A stretch of 5,103 nt of DNA. It comes from Selenomonadales bacterium. GTDB taxonomy: Bacteria > Bacillota > Negativicutes > RGIG982. The notes beneath the pieces were generated by a model. That model worked only from the letters and a program-made list of their open reading frames with translations, was not told where the DNA came from and ran no database searches. The stretch covers positions 1-5,103 of the forward strand of contig JAFPBC010000146.1 of assembly GCA_017390595.1 (NCBI GenBank). Reading direction: 5' to 3'. This document shows, in pieces, positions 1 to 4,535 of this stretch; position 1 is the stretch's first letter; the number at the start of each line of letters is the position of its first letter. A program made the translations under genes and the position numbers.

Positions 1-684
1 ACCGTTGAAGATCGTGACAAAAACCTCACCGCCGATACCGTAACGGCAGGCGATAGTGTCGACATCACGAGCAACAAAACCGACATCGACACCATCATAC
101 AGCGCGACGACCGTGATAATATGCTCACTATCGCGGTAAGATCGCCTGAGGCGGATATGCCGTTTGAACATCTCAGCATTGATCGCATCATTGCGAAAAA
201 CGGTGTCATCATGTCCGAACTCTGGGGCGACAACATCCGTATACACGTTGACGCGGAAAAATTCTATCTGCCGAAACTTCGCATCGGCAAAGTCGGATAC
301 TTCTCGACGACCTCCACGAGCGTAACACTCTACGGTATCGCACCGTGGCTCGACAGCTCGAACATCCAGCTTTGGCATGATGGGGCGAATACAGACGAAT
401 GGACATCGCTCATGTTCCTCGCGCCGAAACGGATCGCGACCGATGCCGTTTACTTAAACGGCGATGATTGGTACGACGTCTATCGTCAGAGAAGAAGCGG
501 CGTCGATGCGATGCGCCTTGACCTTGCGAGAGAAAACAGCGGCTATCGCTTGGAAAGAGAAGCCGGCAGAAGCGCGGATATCTACGCGCCGTTTATACGC
601 TACCATCTCATCGACGACAGCCTTTGGCAGGCAGATGTGCCGCTTGCTGAGGACGAAGACATCGTCATAGAAGAAACGATCTGA
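1..684 (+). CDS. 3' end of a large unrecognised protein, possibly a surface/exoprotein (5' truncated by window)
   Basis: The reading frame is open from base 1 to the TGA at 682-684 and contributes 227 residues; the first Met codon at 121 is internal and has no ribosome binding site, so the real start lies upstream of the window. The first 40 residues are rich in Thr, Asp, Asn and Ser (for example TVTAGDSVDITSNKTDID), as in extracellular beta-rich repeat regions. They are followed by alternating hydrophobic/polar strands (IIAKNGVIMSELWGDNIRIH, then KLRIGKVGYFSTTSTSVTLYG) and an acidic C-terminus. No membrane segment, LPXTG or SLH motif is visible in this part. The strand-like pattern with an 'IAKNGVIMSELWGDNIRI' block recalls C-termini of filamentous-haemagglutinin type exoproteins of Negativicutes, but that is recollection of style rather than a firm match. 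Function is unassigned. A GC-rich hairpin follows the stop. Confidence 0.75.
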   Translation, partial: TVEDRDKNLTADTVTAGDSVDITSNKTDIDTIIQRDDRDNMLTIAVRSPEADMPFEHLSIDRIIAKNGVIMSELWGDNIRIHVDAEKFYLPKLRIGKVGYFSTTSTSVTLYGIAPWLDSSNIQLWHDGANTDEWTSLMFLAPKRIATDAVYLNGDDWYDVYRQRRSGVDAMRLDLARENSGYRLEREAGRSADIYAPFIRYHLIDDSLWQADVPLAEDEDIVIEETI

Positions 685-695
685 CAAAACAATAA

Positions 696-721
696 GCCCG
701 CTCGATCTTTATCGGGCGGGC
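696..721. terminator. GC-rich hairpin between the exoprotein-like gene and the YbjN-like gene
   Basis: An 11-bp stem (GCCCGCTCGAT at 696-706 with ATCGGGCGGGC at 711-721, one U-G wobble) closes on a CTTT loop, 11 nt after the upstream stop. On the plus strand it is followed by CAAAAAGG and not by a U-run, so it is a poor intrinsic terminator in that direction; read on the minus strand it is followed by TTATTGTTTTG, which is U-rich. It may act as a partial terminator or as a 3' mRNA-stabilising stem. It ends only 14 nt before the next start codon. Confidence 0.5.
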
Positions 722-735
722 AAAAAGGATACATC

Positions 736-1176
736 ATGAATCAAAAAGCAACTGTATTTCAAACATTTTTAAACGAACATAAGATAGCGTGTTTTCGCGC
801 AGAAGAAACGCATGACAAACTTCATACGACCGTCTTTCGTTCGCATATAGAAGCCTGCGGGCAGAATTTGCCGACTGCCGTCATCATCGACAGTACCATT
901 TACACCGTCATTCGCGTGCGAGTCGCAAGCGGTGTCGGAAACAGCGGCAACATAGCAAGGCTCGAACGGTTTTGCAATGCGCGCAACCGCTCATACAAAT
1001 CGTTCAAATACTACCTTGCCGAAAACGGCGATCTCTATCTCGACGTATGCCTCATCGCGACCGCCGAGGCATTTTGCGCCGAAGTCGTCTACACGATGCT
1101 CGACGTCCTTGTCAAACATCTCACGGGCGACTATCCGAGCATCATGCGAGCCGTCTGGACGACAAACGAAAACTAA
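736..1176 (+). CDS. YbjN / type III secretion chaperone-fold-like small protein (function unknown)
   Basis: A 146-residue soluble protein with no signal peptide or membrane segment. The ATG is preceded by AAAAAGG (722-728) with a 7-nt spacer. The pattern is helix (residues 7-16), paired strands (31-65, including TAVIIDSTIYTVIRVRVA), helix (72-83), two strands (90-107, SFKYYLAENGDLYLDVCL) and a long C-terminal helix pair (110-141). This order, with Asn-containing turn 'CNARNRS' before the FKYYL strand and a final 'YPSIMRAVW', fits the YbjN / tetratricopeptide-free chaperone-like fold seen in many small bacterial sensory or accessory proteins. The family role is unclear, so no biochemical function is proposed. 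It is the last gene of the rightward group and faces the repressor gene across a bidirectional terminator. The fold assignment is by eye and could be wrong; the ORF itself is secure. Confidence 0.8.
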   Translation: MNQKATVFQTFLNEHKIACFRAEETHDKLHTTVFRSHIEACGQNLPTAVIIDSTIYTVIRVRVASGVGNSGNIARLERFCNARNRSYKSFKYYLAENGDLYLDVCLIATAEAFCAEVVYTMLDVLVKHLTGDYPSIMRAVWTTNEN

Positions 1177-1179
1177 CAC

Positions 1180-1209
1180 AAAAGGACGTACCGTTTGGTA
1201 CGTCCTTTT
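1180..1209. terminator. Bidirectional intrinsic terminator between convergent genes
   Basis: A perfect 13-bp stem, AAAAGGACGTACC (1180-1192) with GGTACGTCCTTTT (1197-1209), closes on a GTTT loop. The A-tract/T-tract ends give a U-run on either transcript, so one element ends both the YbjN-like gene (stop at 1176) and the leftward repressor gene (stop at 1226). Confidence 0.85.
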
Positions 1210-1225
1210 CGTATGCGGTGTATTC

Positions 1226-1846
1226 TCAGCAGATGGTGCCTTGGAAAGCGACAGCTTTGCCGAGGATGCGGATCGAATCGCAGTTGTCTGCCGTGAATAC
1301 CATCGGGCGATATTTCGGATTCTCCGAGTGGAGGCGTATCGCGCCCCTGTCTTTGTAGACACGTTTCAAGGTCGCCGAATCGTCAACAAGGACAGCGGCG
1401 ATCTCGCCGTCGGCTACATCGGGCTGCTTGCGGATGAAGACAAGATCTCCGTCGTAGATACGTGCGCCTATCATACTGTCGCCTTGTACGCGCAGGCAGA
1501 AGTCTGCTCTGATGCTGTCATTGATCTCGATATATTCTTCGATATTCTCTTCGGCGAACAGCGGACAACCTGCCGCGATCGTGCCGAGAAGCGGAACACG
1601 CTTCGTATAAGCGGATGACCCGTTCTGCGGGGTCGGCTCGGCAGGCGTATCCAAGCCCAACAGGCGCGCGGGCGTCGTCTCGAGTGCCGCGGCGAAGGCG
1701 GCTATCTTCGATTGCGGAATGTCATTACTGCCCGATTCTATCTTCGCTATCGTAGAACGGGACTTGTATCCGAGACGTTTGGCAAGCTCGTCTTGCGACA
1801 GACCGAGCTGTTCACGTAATTGACGTATCGTTTGACAAAGAGGCAT
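1226..1846 (-). CDS. XRE-type HTH repressor with S24 self-cleaving peptidase domain (LexA/CI/HdiR-like)
   Basis: A 206-residue DNA-binding repressor. Residues 5-60 form an XRE helix-turn-helix (QLREQLGLSQDELAKRLG, then recognition helix around SRSTIAKIESG, 29-39). A short Pro/Ser/Gly-rich linker (66-80) leads to an S24 peptidase domain. The self-cleavage site is visible as Ala92-Gly93 in GTIAAGCP. The catalytic Ser is Ser124 in RVQGDSM and the general-base Lys is Lys161 in DSATLKRV; their spacing of 37 residues equals that of E. coli LexA (119/156). By family knowledge such proteins dimerise through the C-terminal domain and cleave themselves when stimulated by RecA on single-stranded DNA, relieving repression. 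The XRE domain, not the winged helix of canonical LexA, places it with phage CI and Lactococcus HdiR. The start is set by AGGGAGGT 6 nt upstream. It is probably autoregulated: a TGA-N7-TCA operator covers its -35 region. It could be a prophage remnant regulator, but no phage genes are in the window. Confidence 0.95.
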   Translation of the reverse strand: MPLCQTIRQLREQLGLSQDELAKRLGYKSRSTIAKIESGSNDIPQSKIAAFAAALETTPARLLGLDTPAEPTPQNGSSAYTKRVPLLGTIAAGCPLFAEENIEEYIEINDSIRADFCLRVQGDSMIGARIYDGDLVFIRKQPDVADGEIAAVLVDDSATLKRVYKDRGAIRLHSENPKYRPMVFTADNCDSIRILGKAVAFQGTIC

Positions 1847-1879
1847 AGTGAGACCTCCCTTTTCGTTGTTGTTGTCTTA

Positions 1880-1908
1880 ATCATATCACGAGAATGATTT
1901 AAAATCAA
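1880..1908 (-). promoter_or_regulatory. Promoter of the self-cleaving repressor gene
   Basis: On the minus strand, -35 TTGATT (plus coordinates 1903-1908) and -10 TATGAT (1880-1885) are separated by exactly 17 nt. The predicted start is near 1873, giving a leader of about 26 nt before the ATG at 1846. Operator 1 (centre 1901) covers the -35 and half of the spacer, which predicts autorepression. Confidence 0.7.
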
Positions 1909-1912
1909 CAAA
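1890..1912. promoter_or_regulatory. Operator 1 (repressor promoter)
   Basis: The core is TGA (1895-1897), 7 nt, TCAACA (1905-1910), centred on 1901; the inner bases make a TGATTT/AAATCA palindrome. It shares the TGA-N7-TCAACA form with two further copies at centres 1933 and 1968 and overlaps the -35 of the leftward promoter. Assignment to the XRE-S24 repressor is inferred from position and symmetry. Confidence 0.6.
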
Positions 1913-1921
1913 ATTAAAAAA

Positions 1922-1944
1922 GTTGTTGACAAATAATCAACAAC
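1922..1944. promoter_or_regulatory. Operator 2, perfect inverted repeat over the rightward -35
   Basis: Arms GTTGTTGA (1922-1929) and TCAACAAC (1937-1944) are a perfect 8-bp inverted repeat around a 7-nt spacer, centred on 1933. The left arm contains most of the TTGACA -35 hexamer, and the right arm lies in the promoter spacer, so a bound dimer would exclude RNA polymerase. This is the most symmetric of the three copies and is the likely highest-affinity site. Confidence 0.75.
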
Positions 1945-1954
1945 AGATTATACT
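1926..1954 (+). promoter_or_regulatory. Near-consensus sigma-A promoter for the small hydrophobic ORF
   Basis: A consensus -35 TTGACA (1926-1931) and -10 TATACT (1949-1954) are separated by 17 nt. Transcription should begin at about 1960-1961, giving a 56-nt leader before the ATG at 2017. Its strength, with operators over both the -35/spacer and the start region, is typical of a tightly repressed, rapidly inducible gene. It is back to back with the repressor promoter; the two -35 boxes are 17 bp apart. Confidence 0.85.
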
Positions 1955-1956
1955 AA

Positions 1957-1979
1957 GAGTGTGATTAAGAATCAACAGA
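1957..1979. promoter_or_regulatory. Operator 3, at the transcription start of the small ORF
   Basis: TGA (1962-1964), 7 nt, TCAACA (1972-1977), centred on 1968, repeats the pattern of operators 1 and 2. It spans the predicted start site. Centre-to-centre distances are 32 bp (1 to 2) and 35 bp (2 to 3), close to three helical turns, so cooperative binding of adjacent dimers is plausible. Confidence 0.6.
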
Positions 1980-2016
1980 CGTTGCAACAGTCGAACCAAG
2001 ATGGAGGTAGAGATAG

Positions 2017-2094
2017 ATGGCTGATTTTATTGAAATTGGAATTTTGAGCTTTTTGTTTGGCTGTCACTTAGTTTTGGCAGGAGTTGCACAATAA
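2017..2094 (+). CDS. 25-residue hydrophobic micropeptide under repressor control (novel small membrane protein)
   Basis: An ATG-to-TAA ORF of 25 residues. It starts MADFIEIGIL, has an uncharged hydrophobic run from Ile7 to Ala24 interrupted only by Gly, Ser, Cys and one His (His17), and ends GVAQ. The only charges are Asp3 and Glu6 at the N-terminus, so a single membrane-spanning helix is likely. Evidence that it is translated: GGAGGT (2003-2008) lies 8 nt before the ATG, a near-consensus sigma-A promoter lies upstream, and a strong terminator begins 33 nt after the stop, so the transcript of about 200 nt holds this ORF and nothing else. Its codons (TTT, TTG, ATT) are more AT-rich than in neighbouring genes. 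By arrangement it resembles damage-induced membrane micropeptides such as TisB of E. coli, but there is no evident sequence similarity; a toxin, a division inhibitor or a membrane-protein modulator are all possible. Function is unknown. Confidence 0.7.
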   Translation: MADFIEIGILSFLFGCHLVLAGVAQ

Positions 2095-2127
2095 GCGAGC
2101 GATATAACGCGATACAGACTTTGGATG

Positions 2128-2165
2128 ACGGACACAAAAGGAGACTTTTGTGTCCGTTTTTGTTT
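2128..2165 (+). terminator. Strong intrinsic terminator after the micropeptide gene
   Basis: A perfect 13-bp stem, ACGGACACAAAAG (2128-2140) with CTTTTGTGTCCGT (2145-2157), closes on a GAGA (GNRA-type) tetraloop and is followed by TTTTTGTTT. It defines the end of a short monocistronic transcript from the promoter at 1926-1954. Confidence 0.9.
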
Positions 2166-2171
2166 ACTCGG

Positions 2172-2200
2172 TTGACTTTTTTTCTTTGCTCCATTAGTAT
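2172..2200 (+). promoter_or_regulatory. Candidate promoter of the nuclease-like gene
   Basis: TTGACT (2172-2177) and TAGTAT (2195-2200) are 17 nt apart, just after the preceding terminator and 33 nt before the start at 2234. The -35 matches 5 of 6 consensus bases and the -10 matches 4 of 6. No TGA-N7-TCAACA operator is found here, so this promoter is not obviously under the upstream repressor. Confidence 0.45.
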
Positions 2201-2233
2201 GTAAGAAGATTGTGCAGAAAGGAGGGACAGACG

Positions 2234-2854
2234 ATGGACAGACCGAACAGTGTTGACTTGGTGCGTGAGCTTCTCAAAAAGCATGGGTATTATCGGAGTG
2301 AGGATATCTGTGTGGACGAAGGCAAGTCTGCCGACAGTCGCATAAATACACTTCTCGCGGTGATACCGCCCGAGCTTTCGACAAAACGGTATCCCGATTT
2401 TTTGATGCGAATCAAGGATCAGCCGCATTTTCTTATCGTGGTGGAGAGCCGTATGGGCGAAGGCGCGGTCGAGAAGAATCCGAACGAAGACGGTACGATG
2501 CTGTATTCGGCGGCACTTGCGCAGAAGTATGATGTGCTTACGATCGCCATTCGCGAGGTGTCGGGCGGGCAGTACCGCATCGAGCATTTTTTGCAGAAGA
2601 AGGGCGAGGGATTCTATCGCCGTATGTTCGGCAATCGTCTGCTCTCTCTTGCGGAATATCTCGAGGGCGTACAGCGCGCGCCGAAAGAGTCGCGCCCCGT
2701 CTGTGCGAAGCTCATCGTCGGTCATTCGCCGAAGAAAGGGCAAGCGGTGCGGGCAGTCGTGCGAACGGAGCTGTATCTGATGCCGCCGAAGTTCGCGCAT
2801 CGGTTCATGGAAAATCACGAGATCAACATGGTGCGTCGTACAGAAAACGAATAA
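2234..2854 (+). CDS. Stand-alone PD-(D/E)XK-like domain protein, related to N-termini of restriction-modification enzymes; active site altered
   Basis: A 206-residue soluble protein. The ATG at 2234 is chosen because GGAGGG (2221-2226) lies 7 nt before it; an in-frame ATG at 2210 would place this site inside the coding region. Residues 19-120 follow the order seen in the N-terminal nuclease domain of fused type I/II restriction-modification proteins: an 'ADSRINTLL' segment (33-41), 'YPDF' (53-56, the PD motif), a hydrophobic strand HFLIVVESR (65-73) where the family normally has ECK or similar, then 'EDGTMLYSAALAQKYDVLTIAI' pattern elements (Asp86-Gly87, Tyr91) and 'RIEHFLQKKGE' (115-125). 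Here the catalytic E-x-K is E71-S72-R73, so the Lys is replaced by Arg. The C-terminal 80 residues are basic and unassigned; no methylase or helicase domain follows. It could be a weak or inactive nuclease, a DNA-binding or regulatory derivative, or a decayed fragment. The comparison is from memory of the family pattern and is moderate in strength. Confidence 0.6.
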   Translation: MDRPNSVDLVRELLKKHGYYRSEDICVDEGKSADSRINTLLAVIPPELSTKRYPDFLMRIKDQPHFLIVVESRMGEGAVEKNPNEDGTMLYSAALAQKYDVLTIAIREVSGGQYRIEHFLQKKGEGFYRRMFGNRLLSLAEYLEGVQRAPKESRPVCAKLIVGHSPKKGQAVRAVVRTELYLMPPKFAHRFMENHEINMVRRTENE

Positions 2855-2862
2855 GCGCGAAA

Positions 2863-2904
2863 AGCCGATAGACAGTCATGTGCTGTTTGTCGGCTCTTTT
2901 TATT
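2863..2904 (+). terminator. Intrinsic terminator after the nuclease-like gene
   Basis: A 13-bp stem with two G-U wobbles, AGCCGATAGACAG (2863-2875) with CTGTTTGTCGGCT (2883-2895), has a 7-nt loop and the tail CTTTTTATT. It starts 8 nt after the stop. Confidence 0.85.
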
Positions 2905-3009
2905 CGGGGCGCGGCTTGCCCGCATGGTATATCTGACGCATCGCTGTCGGACGTGAGGCGCATATCCTAGCAATAACATAACCTTTTTTTGAGAAGGGGT
3001 AAAATAGGA

Positions 3010-3038
3010 TTGTCTAAGGATGAATAAAATTGTATAAT
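3010..3038 (+). promoter_or_regulatory. Sigma-A promoter of the glpP-like / mgtC-like operon
   Basis: TTGTCT (3010-3015) and a consensus TATAAT (3033-3038) are separated by 17 nt. Transcription should start near 3045, leaving a leader of about 68 nt before the ATG at 3113. A perfect inverted repeat begins inside the -10 box. The stretch from 2905 to 3009, before this promoter, holds no feature I can support. Confidence 0.75.
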
Positions 3039-3060
3039 ATTCTGTAAGAGACAGAATATT
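3036..3060. promoter_or_regulatory. Perfect 10-bp inverted repeat over the -10 and start site (candidate operator)
   Basis: AATATTCTGT (3036-3045) and ACAGAATATT (3051-3060) are perfect inverted repeats around AAGAG. The left arm overlaps the TATAAT box and ends at the predicted start site, so it would mostly be absent from the RNA. A DNA-level operator is therefore more likely than an RNA hairpin. The sequence differs from the TGA-N7-TCAACA operators, pointing to another, unidentified regulator. Confidence 0.6.
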
Positions 3061-3112
3061 GTCACATTTATATAAAGAGGCTGTCCCAACAAAAGAGAAA
3101 GAGGGAGAATTT

Positions 3113-3694
3113 ATGAACAGCAATATCGAATCGTTTATCAAACAGTTGAAAACAGAGCAGGGCAATTCTGTTATTCCGTCGGTGCGTAATGCGGATCAGT
3201 TCCGTGTCGCGCTGAAGAGCAATTCGCCGATCGTGTTGGTTTTGTTCGGTGATATCTTGTCGCTTCCGGAGATGGTAAAAGAGGCGGCTGCGGTAGGCAA
3301 GGGATTGTTCGTGCATCTTGATTTTATCGCGGGTGTCGGCAAAGACGAAGTGGGTATCCGCTTCTTGTCGCAGATGGGCATCGCAGGTCTTATCACGACG
3401 AAAGCATATTTGTGCCATGTCATTCGTGACAGCGGCATGATCGCTATACAACGACTCTTCTTGATGGATTCGGAATCGCTTCGTACGGGCATCAACCTGG
3501 CTGTGAAATACAAACCGGATATTATCGAAGTATTGCCGGGTATCGTACCTGCGTTTACGATCGAGCGTATCAAAAAAGAAACGAAGCTTGCTGTATTCGG
3601 CGGCGGTCTCATCCAGACGGCCGATGATGTACAGCTCGCGTTTGGCAACGGTATCACTGCGGTCAGCACGAGCAATAAGGAGCTGTGGGGCTGA
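3113..3694 (+). CDS. glpP: GlpP family glycerol-3-phosphate-responsive antiterminator
   Basis: A 193-residue cytoplasmic protein, the usual length for GlpP. Family blocks visible in order: VIPSVRN (20-26), VLVLFGDI (41-48), FVHLDFIAGVGKDEVGIRFL (66-85), ITTK (94-97), IQRLFLMDS (112-120), PDIIEVLPGIVP (135-146), GGGLI (163-167) and AVSTSNKELW (183-192); the pattern is that of a TIM-barrel-like phosphate-binding fold. By family knowledge GlpP binds glycerol-3-phosphate and then the leader RNA of glycerol genes (glpF/glpK/glpD), preventing early termination. None of these genes is nearby; the next gene, 47 nt away with no terminator between, encodes an MgtC-like membrane protein, so this copy may act in trans or have a different target. 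GAGGGAG (3101-3107) lies 5 nt before the chosen ATG; an upstream in-frame TTG at 3059 has no ribosome binding site and overlaps the inverted repeat. Confidence 0.92.
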   Translation: MNSNIESFIKQLKTEQGNSVIPSVRNADQFRVALKSNSPIVLVLFGDILSLPEMVKEAAAVGKGLFVHLDFIAGVGKDEVGIRFLSQMGIAGLITTKAYLCHVIRDSGMIAIQRLFLMDSESLRTGINLAVKYKPDIIEVLPGIVPAFTIERIKKETKLAVFGGGLIQTADDVQLAFGNGITAVSTSNKELWG

Positions 3695-3744
3695 GCGCGG
3701 ACCGATGATATGTCCTCCATAGAAGAGAGAGAAGGAGGAATATG

Positions 3745-4410
3745 ATGATCTCGGATGTGGATACGGCCGTTAGGCTGTTGTTATCTATTTTGCTCGGCGG
3801 TCTTGTCGGCTATGAACGGCAGGCGTCGAACAAGGCGGCAGGGCTCAGGACGCACGTTTTGGTGTGTATGGGTTCTTGTATGATCATGATCTTGTCGGTC
3901 AATGTCTATTATACGGTAGAGGGGCAGACGAATGCCGACCCTGCAAGGCTTGCGGCGCAGGTCATCAGCGGTATCGGTTTTCTCGGTGCGGGTACTATCA
4001 TGAAAGAGGGCCCGCTCGTTACGGGGCTGACGACGGCGGCGAGTATCTGGGTCGTATCGGCGATCGGGCTTGCTGTTGGGTTCGGTTATTATTCGGGCGC
4101 GTTTCTGGCGACGGTGTTGGCGTTTGCTACGCTTTCGCTGTTGTATCAGCTTGAAAAACGGCTCAAAGCACGGTCGCACCTCAAGGTCGTTATCACGCTT
4201 GTCAACGACCGAAGTATGATAGAAACGATGTGTCAGACGCTTCGTCTGCTCTCTGCCGATATCAATGATATCATCGTTGATGAGGTCGAAGGCGGTGAGG
4301 AGCTCAATGTGACGTTCCTGATCTCGATGCGGGGCGGACGTGATCGATCGATGATTATTCGCAAGACGTTTTATAATCTGCGCGGTGTGCGTAATGTTAT
4401 TGTTGAATAA
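3745..4410 (+). CDS. MgtC/SapB family membrane protein with C-terminal ACT-like domain
   Basis: A 221-residue inner-membrane protein. The N-terminal half carries about five membrane segments (roughly residues 7-23, 36-56, 69-87, 95-112 and 114-135) and the family signatures GYERQ...KAAGLRTH (22-37), RLAAQVISGIGFLGAGTIM (68-86) and VTGLTTAASIW (92-102). Residues 145-221 form a soluble domain with an alternating strand-helix pattern (LKVVITLV, then MIETMCQTLRLLS, ending VRNVIVE), as in MgtC proteins that carry an ACT-like tail. Members have been linked to magnesium limitation, acid tolerance, ATP synthase inhibition in Salmonella and membrane potential; which applies here is unknown. Two adjacent ATGs exist (3742 and 3745): AGGAGG (3733-3738) is 6 nt before the second but only 3 nt before the first, so 3745 is preferred. 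It is likely co-transcribed with the glpP-like gene. Confidence 0.92.
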   Translation: MISDVDTAVRLLLSILLGGLVGYERQASNKAAGLRTHVLVCMGSCMIMILSVNVYYTVEGQTNADPARLAAQVISGIGFLGAGTIMKEGPLVTGLTTAASIWVVSAIGLAVGFGYYSGAFLATVLAFATLSLLYQLEKRLKARSHLKVVITLVNDRSMIETMCQTLRLLSADINDIIVDEVEGGEELNVTFLISMRGGRDRSMIIRKTFYNLRGVRNVIVE

Positions 4411-4413
4411 GGG

Positions 4414-4449
4414 AAAGACCTTCTCTCGGTGTGGGAGAAGGTCTTTTTG
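4414..4449 (+). terminator. Intrinsic terminator of the glpP-like / mgtC-like operon
   Basis: A stem of 14 bp (one U-G wobble), 4414-4427 with 4433-4446, built on AAAGACCTTCTC and GAGAAGGTCTTT, closes on a GGTGT loop and runs into TTTTTG. It starts 3 nt after the stop. The A-tract at its base could also support some minus-strand termination. Confidence 0.9.
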
Positions 4450-4535
4450 CCCAAATAGATGATAGGTCGTTTTAAACGGAAGGTGTTTTGGTTCACAAAA
4501 ACGAAATCTTCTGTAAGGATAGGGGGGGAGTTATC

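Noticed and set aside
977..1618. Plus-strand open frame opposite the repressor gene
   Set aside because: It crosses the bidirectional terminator and is the antisense shadow of a repressor whose catalytic residues are all present.
1847..2016. Canonical Gram-positive LexA box (CGAAC-N4-GTTCG)
   Set aside because: The only CGAAC (1992-1996) lacks the matching GTTCG half; the repeated motif in this region is TGA-N7-TCAACA instead.
2017..2165. Antisense RNA opposing the micropeptide, as in type I toxin-antitoxin pairs
   Set aside because: No convincing minus-strand -35/-10 pair with 16-18 nt spacing was found over this stretch; control at the DNA operators explains the layout better.
2027..2818. 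Long minus-strand open frame opposite the nuclease-like gene and micropeptide
   Set aside because: It has no good ribosome binding site, a basic low-complexity composition, and runs through a terminator and promoters. The plus-strand gene has a good ribosome binding site and family-like motifs.
2983..3001. Terminator-like hairpin around ACCTTTTTTTGAGAAGGGGT
   Set aside because: The stem depends on many G-U pairs and has no gene directly upstream to terminate; the T-run is inside the stem.
3695..3741. Terminator between the glpP-like and mgtC-like genes
   Set aside because: Only a 4-bp GGAC/GTCC stem with no U-run is present, so co-transcription is more likely.
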